A DNA stretch of 64,000 nucleotides, from NCBI GenBank assembly GCA_014871385.1, contig CM026427.1, forward strand, positions 15,942,930 to 16,006,929, given 5' to 3'. Shown here piece by piece: positions 45,601 to 56,148 of the stretch; position 1 is the stretch's first letter; every line of letters starts with the position of its first letter. Below the pieces are notes generated by a model, which saw nothing but the letters and a program-made list of their open reading frames with translations, made no database searches and was not told where the DNA came from. The translations under genes and the position numbers were made by a program. The DNA is from Ceratodon purpureus (lineage: Eukaryota > Streptophyta > Bryopsida > Pseudoditrichales > Ditrichaceae).

Positions 45601-47370
45601 CTGCCCTTTCAAACAAGCAATTTAAATGATGTGAAGAAGATGGTGTTGGATGGTATTCGCCCCTCCTTACCAGATGGATGTCCTTCCTTGTTGAAGCATC
45701 TGATCGACAGATGCTGGAGCCCAGACGCAGCTAAACGGCCACGTCTTAGTGAAATTTCCGAAGAATTAGGCTACAGGAAATGTTTATTTCTATCACCAAG
45801 TAAGTCTCTTTGTTACTTTTCGTGTTTTCGGGTCATTGCTGAACCTGGCCCGTGCTTTCCTACGGTTGTTTTTTGAAGCCGCATTTTTTACCCTTTCCTA
45901 CTTCCAAGTTTAATTGAGACTGAATCCTTTCATGGCTTATCTGTCTTGATTAGTGGATGCCATGACACTTTATATCGACCTAATGTAGCAATTAGTACTG
46001 CAGTTGCAGCCAAAGTTTGTACTCGTAATAGTATATCATGCTCGATGACAAGCAATTTCAAAGCTAGTTTTGATGGATTCTAAACTACCATGTATGTTAC
46101 GTCCACGGAATTGACTCGCTGATCCACTAGGAAAGTAGTCAGAAGAGATCGGCCCAGGTTTACATTACCTGTGACACTTGGAGATAGTGAGTTGCATGAG
46201 TCTCGCACTCCTTAACTCCAATCCTACGTCTCTTAACGTCTTTTTTGTTAGGAGAAACAGTAGTCTCCGTCTCCCACTAGGTACAAATCGCTCCTGTCTC
46301 CTCTGTTGTCAGGGCGTCGCTCCGTCGTTTTCTGTTCCCCCCGGCCCATAAATTTTCCCCTGTTTCGTCCACCTCAGCACGCCTTTCGTATGCTTTGCGA
46401 ACAGAATACCGGGACGCTCCTAATGCCTTGCATATCAATCGCTGTGAATCGGCTTTGGACACCGCGGCCGTGAGCACAATGTTTCTCACCTTTGATTTGT
46501 CCGGTATACTTCCTGATCTTATGGTCTGAAGTGCCCCTCTCAAACTCTGGACCGTTGTTGTAGGCACGGAGCGCAACTTCAGAAAAGCAGCGTACAATTC
46601 CGGGTCAAGCGCGCGGATGCGTTCATCCTGAAAATACCGGTGCCAAACCATTCTCTTTTCCTCCTCAGAGAAACCGGAGTCCAACATCCGCATGAGATCA
46701 TTGACCCCCTTTGAAGCTGCCCAAGAGCACTTACGATTGCGTGGCGTCATTCTCTCGCCCTCGACTTCGTCGCCAGCAGCCCATTCAGACTCAGTGGCCT
46801 CAGTGTTGACGACGTTCTCCTCTAAAGACTCTGTGACGCTTGGAACTCTCCCACCAGTCTCCACGTCGTTGCGTGGTGCCACATCATCCACACTCTCGGA
46901 CTCCACGTGAGTCGACTCCTCGTGAACCTGTGTACCGGAAGGTCCACCGCCATCTGCCTCGTCTCCGATAGCTCCAACCCCACCCCGAGCTGTCCGAGTT
47001 CTCCAGAGCCGATGGTGCTCTTTCTTCTGTGCAGCCCTGCGAATAAACACCATCACCGGAATGATAGCTTCTACCAGAATTAACACGCTCTTTCCTGATT
47101 GTAGATGTCTCTGCCAATAAAGCAACGTCGACAGACTACGATGCCCTCTTGTTTCCGTCCTAACTTTGAGCACCCCTTAAGATTGAAATACAACACAGAA
47201 GTCTGACATGTAACAGAAGCTGCACCTGTGCTCTCGAGCTCGTTCTTGCTCAGCCTCCTCCAGTATCTCTAACTCTCGACGGTGCAAATACTCCAGCCTC
47301 ATCTCCCGTCGTTGCCCTGCTCCCAATTTTGCATGCTTGTTTCTTTTGTTACCCATCTCCTTAGCCACGC
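42624..47370 (-). pseudogene. large transposase-like gene (SDGC-AQFK / FGSGHGKG family) with two in-frame stops
   Basis: Exons: about 47356-46169, 45266-44257, 44145-43647 and 43235-42624, all joining in phase, roughly 1100 codons. The start chosen is MGNKRNKHAKLGAGQRREM near 47356. The first exon holds a helix-turn-helix-like part (SKADSQRLICKALGASRYSV) and VSPNKKDVKRRRIGV. The second has RNTCACRYHCEMAELRTGWN, a Cys/His-rich zinc-binding stretch, VDFAENYTFQPYHE and WSDGCAAQFKSRR. The third has WSYFGSGHGKGLHDGAGAML. The fourth has an acidic patch and WGCTWPTDTMLISGTYYRR, BAH-like. D(FAENY)...D(GCAAQFK)...D/E(GHGKGxxDG) looks like a DDE/D RNase-H transposase core. Similar proteins occur in animals and plants, but I cannot name the superfamily. 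Stops are TAA at 47177-47179 and TAG at 46277-46279, the latter where a Phe is expected. Confidence 0.65.
45490..45876 (+). pseudogene. TKL-type protein kinase C-lobe fragment
   Basis: Subdomains IX-XI of a plant TKL/Raf-like kinase: CDIYSFAMVCFEILTGDLPF (subdomain IX), IRPSLPDGCPSLLKHLIDR followed by CWSPDAAKRPRLSEI (XI). Upstream, the activation-segment end is present in another frame (YVAVQIMTM for MAPEVM-like), joined only by a one-base shift near 45518, and a TGA lies at 45508. A GTAAGT donor follows at about 45799. The N-lobe and catalytic loop are missing. It sits antisense inside the second large intron of the transposase-like gene, so it was either captured there or the element landed on it. 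Confidence 0.75.
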
Positions 47371-47499
47371 ACAGCCACCATACGAGCAATTTGTAAGTGC
47401 TGAAGGCAATTACCTCGTTCCCCGATGAGGCATCAATAGCACGATGATTTAAGGTACACAAAGAACACCAAGAAGTGAATCCATCTCAGCGTAGCACTT

Positions 47500-48540
47500 G
47501 CGGTTCCATCCGCAATCTCCTCTAGCACGCACCGTGAATACTCCAGCGCCACCCGTACAAATCCAAAACCCTAGCAAAAACCAGAAATACGAACCTTAAA
47601 CCACCATGCAGCACCTCCCGCACAGTTGTTGACCCTTCCTTGAGGTCCGCATGAAGCGTAGCGCCTCCCCCGTCACTGCTTCTCTGCCCCCGTACTCCCA
47701 ATCTCAGAACTCTGTCCCCGCAAGATGTCCCGAACCTGCTCTAAGTGCACCCTTGCTGCAGTGCTTGCTTTTGTCGTCTCAACGCTGTCGGTACAACATC
47801 ATTGCATCTTCTTCCCAAGCTTGCCTTCCCCACAATCGAGTCCAATCACATGCATTACGCGAAATTGTTAGTGCTCGAAATTGCACAACCCTAATTACAC
47901 AGGAACCCTAATTTGCATCCGGAATTCCACACAACATCCTACCATGCATTCGAAGTACCGCGGGCTCCCCCAAGTCCAATGTTCCTGGAACCGGCATATT
48001 TCCGGAATTATTCGATCAAGTGAATTCACAGTAACTCGGGCTCTCCAGCAGGAGTTTGCCTAGTCTCTCAATCCAGAAACCCATGGAACCCGTCGCCATT
48101 TCAAATGTAATCAAAAAATTCCCGGCGACTGCACCCAATGAGTGACGACCGTACCACGTCTGACATGGGCACTTCATTTCTCGCACGAACGAGGCCATCC
48201 CAATGCAGCACTCACTGATGACGTTCCCATAGAACCGCTGAACTACCGAGTATGGCGTGGCACTCTCCTGGGGCACTTCCATTCCAGTTCCACTTTCCCC
48301 ACACTGAATTTCAAGTGGAAGCCCATTTTTAAAATTAATCTTTTTGAAAATTTTTTTTTCCCAAAAAACGAATATCATGCCAATGTTAGAGAAAAAACTT
48401 TCAGATGCCACAATATTATCCAAAAAGACACCAAAAAGTTCTCTCAAAAGTAGAGCTCCAAAAACGTCTCGGATATACTTTTCGTCCATCCAATCTTCCG
48501 AATGAAGTGAGCGGTGCCCATTTCCACGACCACAATTCAC
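47500..48540. other. 5' flank of the transposase-like gene, then unassigned sequence
   Basis: A telo-box-like AAACCCTAG lies near 47567, about 200 bases before the inferred start of the minus-strand gene, and another ACCCTAA near 47887. ORFs at 47651-47911 and 48016-48621 have no family motif. Confidence 0.35.
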
Positions 48541-48544
48541 GAAC

Positions 48545-48836
48545 GGAGTACACCATCTGCTCGAAAGTGTTTTCTGACCAACTTTGCACTCTTTTCTGGC
48601 CACTTTTTCAAATGACTGCATTCACTTTGTCGCACTTTGAGGTACTCGTACGGCAACGTAAACACCTTACCTTCTTATGCAAATTTCCAAGACTCAAGAT
48701 GACCGAGTCTATTTTCTATATCCCATCCCACTTTCAACATATCAACAATTTATATGGCACTTTTCTTAGAGTTTACGACAATGGCTGAAATTGGCAATGA
48801 GCTAACCACTTTTGTGGTCCACTTTATTGTGCTTCC
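48545..48836. mobile_element. truncated inverted copy of the GGGGGGAAGC TIR element
   Basis: The right edge ends GTGGTCCACTTTATTGTGCTT plus CCCCCC, followed by AGTGG. The preceding 290 bases match, in reverse complement, the left part of the 6955-7690 element (for example AAATGACTGCATTCACTTTG, and GAAATTGGCAATGAGCTAA). The far terminus is not recognisable, so the copy is truncated or diverged. Confidence 0.7.
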
Positions 48837-50119
48837 CCCCAGTGGTAAATCCAAAAGAAAACTATTACCGTGTTCGAAATAGGATTTCATAGGGATTTCA
48901 AAACATTGCAACATATAATTTGTACTCCTCAATTTTATACAAAATCCCAAAGTGCAAAGTAACTTGTCATCCATACTTGATATACTACTCTTCCATGATC
49001 AAACTGTGGTGGTCCCATGTTGGTAAAATGGCACCTCCATGCATGGTTTGGAAAGCTCTAGATCAATTCTCGGACGAGGATTATAGAGTAATGCAGATTT
49101 AACTGATGACGGATGGTGAATGCGGAGGAGTATGTGAGATGTCGAGGGAGCTAGTGAATTCGAGCACTGGAGCACTTCAGAAGTGATTCACAAGTACGCG
49201 AAACATTGTCAATGATTCATGGAGAGCTTGCATAGAATCAAACATCCACCATCATATATGCACAAACAACAGGAACAAAATTCTATATCAAAATAGAGTG
49301 CAATGAAAACAACTCAACGTCACAGCATGCATGTGTTACATTTCACCCATACCATAAGAGCTCTGACTTCAGCCTACACATAAACACATTTCTATGATTT
49401 ACTTTGAAAAAAGCACATGATAACAACATTTCCCACCATACAGCAGCTGCGGAAATATGCACTTCGAGCTAACCACTAGTCCACCTCAAGGCTGCAACGA
49501 ACAACATTTGAGATGATGATCGATACATACTTCGAAACAAAACTGTAAATAATTTAGCACTTGAGGATGTGTCTAGAGCATCTGAACTGATGCTGTAACT
49601 GCTTCTCTACTGACAGCAGCTACATTCCAAGAACAAGGTTTACTCAGAGAAGGTATCGCCATTCAAAGAGGACCACACAAATCTTGCGATGCTATGAAAC
49701 GTAGTGAGAAGTCAATGGCCAAGGCTTGGTGCATATACAAGTATCCTTGGTGCCTGTACACAAGTGCTGGTAATTCCTGTATACGTTACCTCCTGCACCC
49801 AAACTTTGATTCTCGTGGTGAGACCAAAGTTGAGTAATCCATCCCTCTAACGGGTCCATTAAAGGCTGTTTCATCATTTACATCTACAAGACAAACTTCG
49901 AGCCACAACAATCCGGAGGCCAGAACATATCATCTGCTTCACTGTTGTTTCATCGAGAAGATGTCATGCGTGAATACCAAACTGAAGCTAGCCTCTAATA
50001 CCGAGCGCAGTGCTGCGTATCTTTCACCGGGTCAGCTTCACTTTCACATTATAATCTGCAAGGCAAGTGACTGTCCAATGTCAGTACTCATTCGCAACAA
50101 TTCAACCTCTACTTCACTA

Positions 50120-51526
50120 CTAACAACGTCTGCAGAAGCCATCGTTTGATTGCACTGTAAGGAGATAACAGTGCTGACCTCCGGTCTGCTCTCTAAGGCA
50201 TGGTCCTCGGTAGCTTGTTTGCCACTCTGTACCCACTCGTAGGAGAGTCCAGTGTCCCACTACTAAAGACTCCAAGCTGGTATTCACTCTCAGCTCATTG
50301 TCGATCATCGTCCTCAGGATCTCTTGAATCTGAATTTCTGCCTGGCATAAGTTCTTGTCGGTGATATACTTCACGTCGTCCATGTAAGTCCCATTCCCAT
50401 CACACTCATAAATACATTGCACATGCTTCAAGGAAGTGTTCGATTGTAATGCGGAGGCCAGATCCCTCAGAACTACCTCCGGATCATTCACGATTGCGAT
50501 AGATAGACGTAGTGTAGAGATGGTGGAATTCGGTTGACGACCATAGCGATCTGGAACGAACGGAACAAGAAGCTCTCTCAGTGCTGCAACTTCGCAGGGA
50601 CACCTCAGCTCCTCCAGAGTCTGATTCACCTCGAGCGCTCTGCAGAACTCTCTCCATAACGAGTTGCCGTCCTCCAAACCTGACCTAAAGTTCGAGAAAC
50701 GAAGGTCTAGCTTCTTTAGGGCTGTGTTGCGGCACACCAAATTCGCTATGGCGTCCACGCTGTGCCCATCTGGATATTGTAAGTGGAGCGCTAGCTCGTT
50801 GAGTTTCGCATTGGCTTCGCTGGGTGAAGTACTCGTTAATGGCCTCAACAAAATCTCCAGAGATTCTCGGTTCAGTTGGGCGAAATTGGTTGGATCCCGG
50901 AGCATAAACGAGTTCAAAACAGTGTTCCGCGATAGGCAGACAGCAATGGCCTCTGCAAAGACCACGAGATTCAGACCACCTGCAAGTACCGTCAAAGTTT
51001 CCAAACGAGGATTCTCACAAACTAGCGTCTGCAAATGCTTGCAATACAGGCTTGCATCTGAAAGGGAGTTAATGAAGTGGAAACAGGAAAGACTAGGACT
51101 AGATCTGAAAAGAGTGAAGACTTCAGACATGAGATCCTCAGACATGAAGTCCTGAGACCTAGGTGGGATCCCGTCTGGCCGCCAGCACGCCCCATAATCC
51201 AGAATAGAAAATTGCGCGTCTGTCAAGGTGCGACAGGAGACTAATATTCGAATGGCTTTCAAGAGATTTACCGCTCCTTTGATATTTGCCGCTCCTATGT
51301 GGAAGATGGGACTCTTGTCCAAGTTCTGACACTCCGACTCGATTGCTAGGCTGCCTCTCCTTGCCAACGAGACGGTGAACGAGGGCCGTTCACGAGAGGT
51401 TTCAAAGGCAGGGGTAGCAAACTCACAGGAGTAAAAGCATGGAACCGAGCTGTGCTCACTACAATTGACAAAAGCACCAAGATCACGAAGAGCCCTTGCA
51501 TCAGACTCCTCCAGAGCACAGTCCAT
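50120..51526 (-). CDS. leucine-rich repeat (RNI-type) protein, copy A
   Basis: The preferred start is MDCALEESDARALRDLGAF at 51526; the frame stays open to 50120 (about 468 aa). The protein is a series of RNI/NLRC-like repeats: HLQTLVCENPRLETLTV, AIAVCLSRNTVLNSFML, NAKLNELALHLQYPD, NTALKKLDLRFSNF, VNQTLEELRCPCEV, SNTSLKHVQCIYECD and NTSLESLVVGHWTLL. There is no kinase, NB-ARC or membrane segment in the ORF. LRR proteins of this sort often form the N-terminus of ROCO-type or kinase proteins in bryophytes, so downstream exons may be missing. Compared with copy B, a 4-base difference near 51545 throws the upstream 90 codons out of frame, and TGG replaces B's terminal TAG, giving a longer tail. 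Confidence 0.6.
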   Translation of the reverse strand: MDCALEESDARALRDLGAFVNCSEHSSVPCFYSCEFATPAFETSRERPSFTVSLARRGSLAIESECQNLDKSPIFHIGAANIKGAVNLLKAIRILVSCRTLTDAQFSILDYGACWRPDGIPPRSQDFMSEDLMSEVFTLFRSSPSLSCFHFINSLSDASLYCKHLQTLVCENPRLETLTVLAGGLNLVVFAEAIAVCLSRNTVLNSFMLRDPTNFAQLNRESLEILLRPLTSTSPSEANAKLNELALHLQYPDGHSVDAIANLVCRNTALKKLDLRFSNFRSGLEDGNSLWREFCRALEVNQTLEELRCPCEVAALRELLVPFVPDRYGRQPNSTISTLRLSIAIVNDPEVVLRDLASALQSNTSLKHVQCIYECDGNGTYMDDVKYITDKNLCQAEIQIQEILRTMIDNELRVNTSLESLVVGHWTLLRVGTEWQTSYRGPCLREQTGGQHCYLLTVQSNDGFCRRC

Positions 51527-53914
51527 CGTCGAATCCCTCCAGGACTCCCACACCCTGTACAGCAGCTACCGGCAGCAACCCTACGTTGAGAGCAAAACAC
51601 AAGCACCGAAGGTAGCAACCCACGGCAAGCAAGGCACCATGGATCATTAAACTTAGGGTGCTGCGGAGCTTTGTTTACCGCCGAAGCAACACTGGATTTT
51701 GTTCTGTGCCGACATTTGAGTGTCGCTAGTGGCACCAAAGCGAGCCGCACGAAATGACGAGTGAATTGGTAGATTGGACTTGGATGATCAAGAGGCATGA
51801 TGGAATGAGTCCGTCATTCCATGTTGGTGAATGAGCCTTGCGTCGCACCTTCTGTCCATGACTTGTTCCTGCTACTAATGCTTTCAAATGAGACGTGATC
51901 GATGCAAAGACATACCGCCTGTTGGCATCTTGCGACAGAGAGGCACATCCTTAGTGTCCAAATTTTATACTGCGAATAGATCACAATGGTGGGATTCGAC
52001 ACACGGTTGATAGCTGTACACGTCTTGGCAGAATTAACTTACTGTCTTTGTTCGGTAGCCTGTCATGCCTTCCGCAATCAGCAGAAGGAATTGTTGAAAT
52101 CATCGCACGAAATAAATTCAATCATCACATACATGTGAACGAAAGACAGAGCGAGAGTTCATCAGAATATATTTAATGAGAATTCAGAAGCTTGCTTTAA
52201 TAGATTGGAAAATTGTCATCCTCGTATGACCTCTCAACTCCCACAATGCAGGTCACTCACAAAGGATAACTCGACATTGGCAGGTCAGTTAAGAACAATT
52301 TATGCCTCAACTGGTTAAGATCACCGATGGAAAACCCATCTCGCACAGCTAATTAAAGTCCGCATTCCCGCACAGCCCAAGAAAAAACAACAAACGCGCA
52401 AAGAAACCCACAGACGCAAAACCAAGTATCACACAATGTAACACACTTACAACTACAACATCAGGAAACCCAACAACACAATCCCTCACGCACTACATAT
52501 AGTACGAGGAGCAAAGGAAAACTCACATAACTCATGCATCGGAAACGCCAGGAATTGCTGGTTTTATAACAAAGAGAGAAGAGACAAAGCCTTCAAATCC
52601 TATATCCGCCGACAAGAATGAATGATTTCAAACACCGTCGATGAACTCGAAACTATTTAGAACACAACACTAGAAATTTCTCTCCCGGAGTATAATTACA
52701 CTCAACTTTCAGAAATAATTCGGACAATTCCGAAGGTGCACGGAAGTACTATTCAATTGTTTCGACAGGTCTGAGTAGACAATGACCTCATGTTGATGAA
52801 ATGGCACCTCCAAGCAAGGTTGGAAAGCTGATGAAAGGGCTCTTCGTGCAGTGATGAAATGGCAAGTGATTCGTGGAATCATAGTAATCAAGCTTGCATA
52901 GAATCAAGTAACCACCATCATATATGCACAAACAACATGCACAAAATGTCATATCAAACTGGACTGTGATGAAAACAACTCAACGTCACAGCATGCTTGT
53001 GTTACATTTCAATCATACAACAAGAGCTCTGAGTTCAGCCTACACATAAACACCACATTTCTATGATTTACTTTGAAAAATGCACATGATAACAACATTT
53101 CCCACCATACAGCAGGCTGCGGAAATATGCACTTCAAGCTAACCACTAGTCCACCTCAAGTCTGCAACGTTCAACATTTGAGATGATGCTCGAGACATAC
53201 TTCGAAACCAAACTGAAAATATTAGCAAGGGTGTGTCTAGAGCATCTGAACTGATGCTTTAACTGCTTCTCTGCTAACAGCAATTACATTCTAAGAACAA
53301 GGTCTACTCCTGAAGAGAAAATATTGCTATATAAAGAAGACCGTGCAATTCTTGCGTTGCTATGAAACGCAGTGAGAAATCAAATCACTCTGCGACGAGC
53401 ACCTGCCAATGGCCAAGGCTTGGTGCATATACAAGTACCCCTGGTGCCTGTAAATGTGTGCTGGTTCTAGTGTTCGTTACCTCCTGCACCACATACTTTG
53501 ATTCTCGTGGTGAGACCAAAGTTGAGTAATCCATCCCTCTAACCGGTCCATTGAAGGTTGTTTCATCATTTACATCTGCAAGACAAACATCAAGCCACAA
53601 CAATCCGGAGGCCAGAACATATCCATCTGCTTCACTGTTGTTTCATCGAGAATCTCTGCTGCCTGAATACCAAACTGAAGCAAGGCTCCAAAACTGAGCG
53701 CTGTGCTGCGTACCTTTCACCGGGTCAGCTTCACTTTCACATTATACTCTGCAAGGCAAGTGACTGTCCAATGTCAGTACTCATTCGCAACAATTCAACC
53801 TCTGCTTCACTACTAACAACGTCTGCAGAAGCCATCGTTTGATTGCACTGTAAGGAGCTAACAGTGCTCACCTCCGGTCTGCGCTCTTAGGCATGGCCCT
53901 CGGTAGCTTGTTTG

Positions 53915-55069
53915 CTACTCTGTACCCACTCGTAGTAGAGTCCAGTGTCCCACTACTAAAGACTCCAAGCTGGTATTCACTCTCAGCTCATTGTCGATCA
54001 TCGTCCTCAGGATCTCTTGAATCTGAAGTTCTGCCTGGCATAAGTTCTTGTCGGTGATATATTTCACGCCGTCCATGTAAGTTCCATTCCCATCACACTC
54101 ATAAATACATTGCACATGCTTCAAGGAGGTGTTCGATTGCATTGCGGAGGCCAGCGCTCTGCCAAATCTTCGAACATGACCTAAACTTCGAGAAACGAAG
54201 GTAAACGAGTTCAAAACAGTGTTCCGCGATAGGCAGGCAGCTATGGCCTCAGCAAGGACCAGGAGTCTCAGACCACCTGCACGTACCGTCAACGATTCCA
54301 ATCGAGGATTCTCACAGACTAGCGTCTGCAAATGCTTGCAATATAGGCTTGCATCTGTTACGGAGTTAATGAAGTGGAAACAGGAAAGACTAGGACTAGA
54401 TCTGAGAAGAGTGAAGACTTCAGACATGAGATCCTCAAACCTAGTTGGCACCCAGTCTGGCCGCCAGCACGCCCCATAATCCAGAATAGAAAATTGCGCG
54501 TCTGTCAAGGTGCGACAAGCGAGTAATATTCGAATGGCTTCGAAGAGATTTACCGCTCCTATGTGGAAGGTGGGACTCTTGTCCAAGTTGTGACACTCCG
54601 ACTGGATTGCTAGGCTGCCTCTCCTTTGCAACGAGACGGTGTACGAGGGTCGTTCTTGAGTGATTCTAAAGGCAGGGGAGTTAATCTCACAGGAGTAAAA
54701 GCATGGAACCGAGCTGTGCTCACTGTTGACAAAAGCACCAAGATCACGAAGGGCCCTTGCATCAGACTCCTCCAGAGCACAGTCCATCGTCGAATCCCTC
54801 CAGGACTCTGGAAACACTCTGTTACTGCAGCTACTGGCAGCAACGCTACGTTGAGAGCAAATCACAAGCACCCTAGGTAGCCACCCACGGCAAGCAAGGC
54901 ACCATCGATCATTGGCATTAGGGTGTTGACTGCGGAGGTTTGTTACCGCCGAAGCAACACTTGGTACTGTACTGTGCCGACATTTGACTGTTACTAGTGG
55001 CACGAAGTTGCAGACATGTGACGAAATCCGAGTGAATTGGTGGGTTGGATTCAGATGATCAAGAGGCAT
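53915..55069 (-). CDS. leucine-rich repeat (RNI-type) protein, copy B with internal deletion
   Basis: Paralogue of copy A in the second duplication unit (384 codons from 55069; internal MDCALEES start also possible). It keeps the first repeats (HLQTLVCENPRLESLTVRAG, AIAACLSRNTVLNSFTF) and the last (SNTSLKHVQCIYECDGNGTY, NTSLESLVVGHWTLL). About 150 residues between them are lost: the sequence passes from FVSRSLGHVRRFGRALASAM directly to the last repeats. The frame survives the deletion and ends at TAG just after LLRVGTE. The extra 90 codons at the 5' end (MPLDHLNPTHQFTR...) are open here but out of frame in copy A, so only one of the two preserves the ancestral arrangement. Confidence 0.5.
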   Translation of the reverse strand: MPLDHLNPTHQFTRISSHVCNFVPLVTVKCRHSTVPSVASAVTNLRSQHPNANDRWCLACRGWLPRVLVICSQRSVAASSCSNRVFPESWRDSTMDCALEESDARALRDLGAFVNSEHSSVPCFYSCEINSPAFRITQERPSYTVSLQRRGSLAIQSECHNLDKSPTFHIGAVNLFEAIRILLACRTLTDAQFSILDYGACWRPDWVPTRFEDLMSEVFTLLRSSPSLSCFHFINSVTDASLYCKHLQTLVCENPRLESLTVRAGGLRLLVLAEAIAACLSRNTVLNSFTFVSRSLGHVRRFGRALASAMQSNTSLKHVQCIYECDGNGTYMDGVKYITDKNLCQAELQIQEILRTMIDNELRVNTSLESLVVGHWTLLRVGTE

Positions 55070-56148
55070 GATACGATAAGTCCGTCAATCCATGTTGGGG
55101 AATGAGTCTCGCAAGTCTAACCTTGCGTCGCCACCATCAAGTTGTCTGATGTCCATGACTTGTTCCTGCTACTAATGCTTTCAAATAAGACGTGATCGAT
55201 GCAAAGACATCCCGCATGTTAGCATCTTGCAACGGAGAGGCACATCCTGAGTGTGAAAAATCTTTTCTGCTAATAGATCACTATGGAGGGATTCGGCACA
55301 CGGTTGATAGCTGTTCACGTCTTGGCAGAATTAACTAACTGCCTTTGTTCGGTTGCCTGTCTTTGTTCAGTAGTCTGTCATGCCTTCGGCACTCAGCACG
55401 AGGCATTGTTGAAATCATAGCACGAAACACCTTGAAGAACCACATGTAAGTTTGTGAACGAAAGACAGAGCGAGACAACATCAGAATGTCTTTAATGAGT
55501 ATTCAGAAGCTTGCTTCATTTGAATCGCAAAGTAATTATCCTCATATGAAATCACCGATGGAAAACCCATCTAGCACATCTACTTCAAGTCCCCATTCCC
55601 GCACAGCCCAAGAGCACCAACAAACGCGTAAAGCGAACCACAGACGCAAAGCCAAGTAACACACTCACAACTACAAAATCCGGGAACCCCAAGACACAGA
55701 AGACTATGAACAGGATCCCTACACACAACATGTAGTACGAGGCGCAAAGGAAAACCCACACAACTCATGCTTCAGAAATGCCAGGAATTGCTGGTTTTAT
55801 AACAAAAAGAGAATGGACAAAGCCTCCAAATCCTATATCCGCCGACAAGAATGAATGGTTTCAATCACCGTCGATGAACTCCGACACTATTTACAACACA
55901 GCACTAAAAATTTCTCTACCGGAGTATAGTTACACTCAACTTTCAGAAATAATTCGGACATTTCCGAAACTGCACGAACCTATTCAATTGTTTCGACAGG
56001 TCTGAAAAGACAATGACCCCATGTTGGTGAAATGGCACCTCCATCAATGGTTTGGAAAGCTCTTGATCAATTCTCGGGTACCAGATTCACAGAAGAGGAT
56101 TATGGAGTTTGCAGATGGAGGATGGTGAATGCGGAGGAGAATGTGAGT

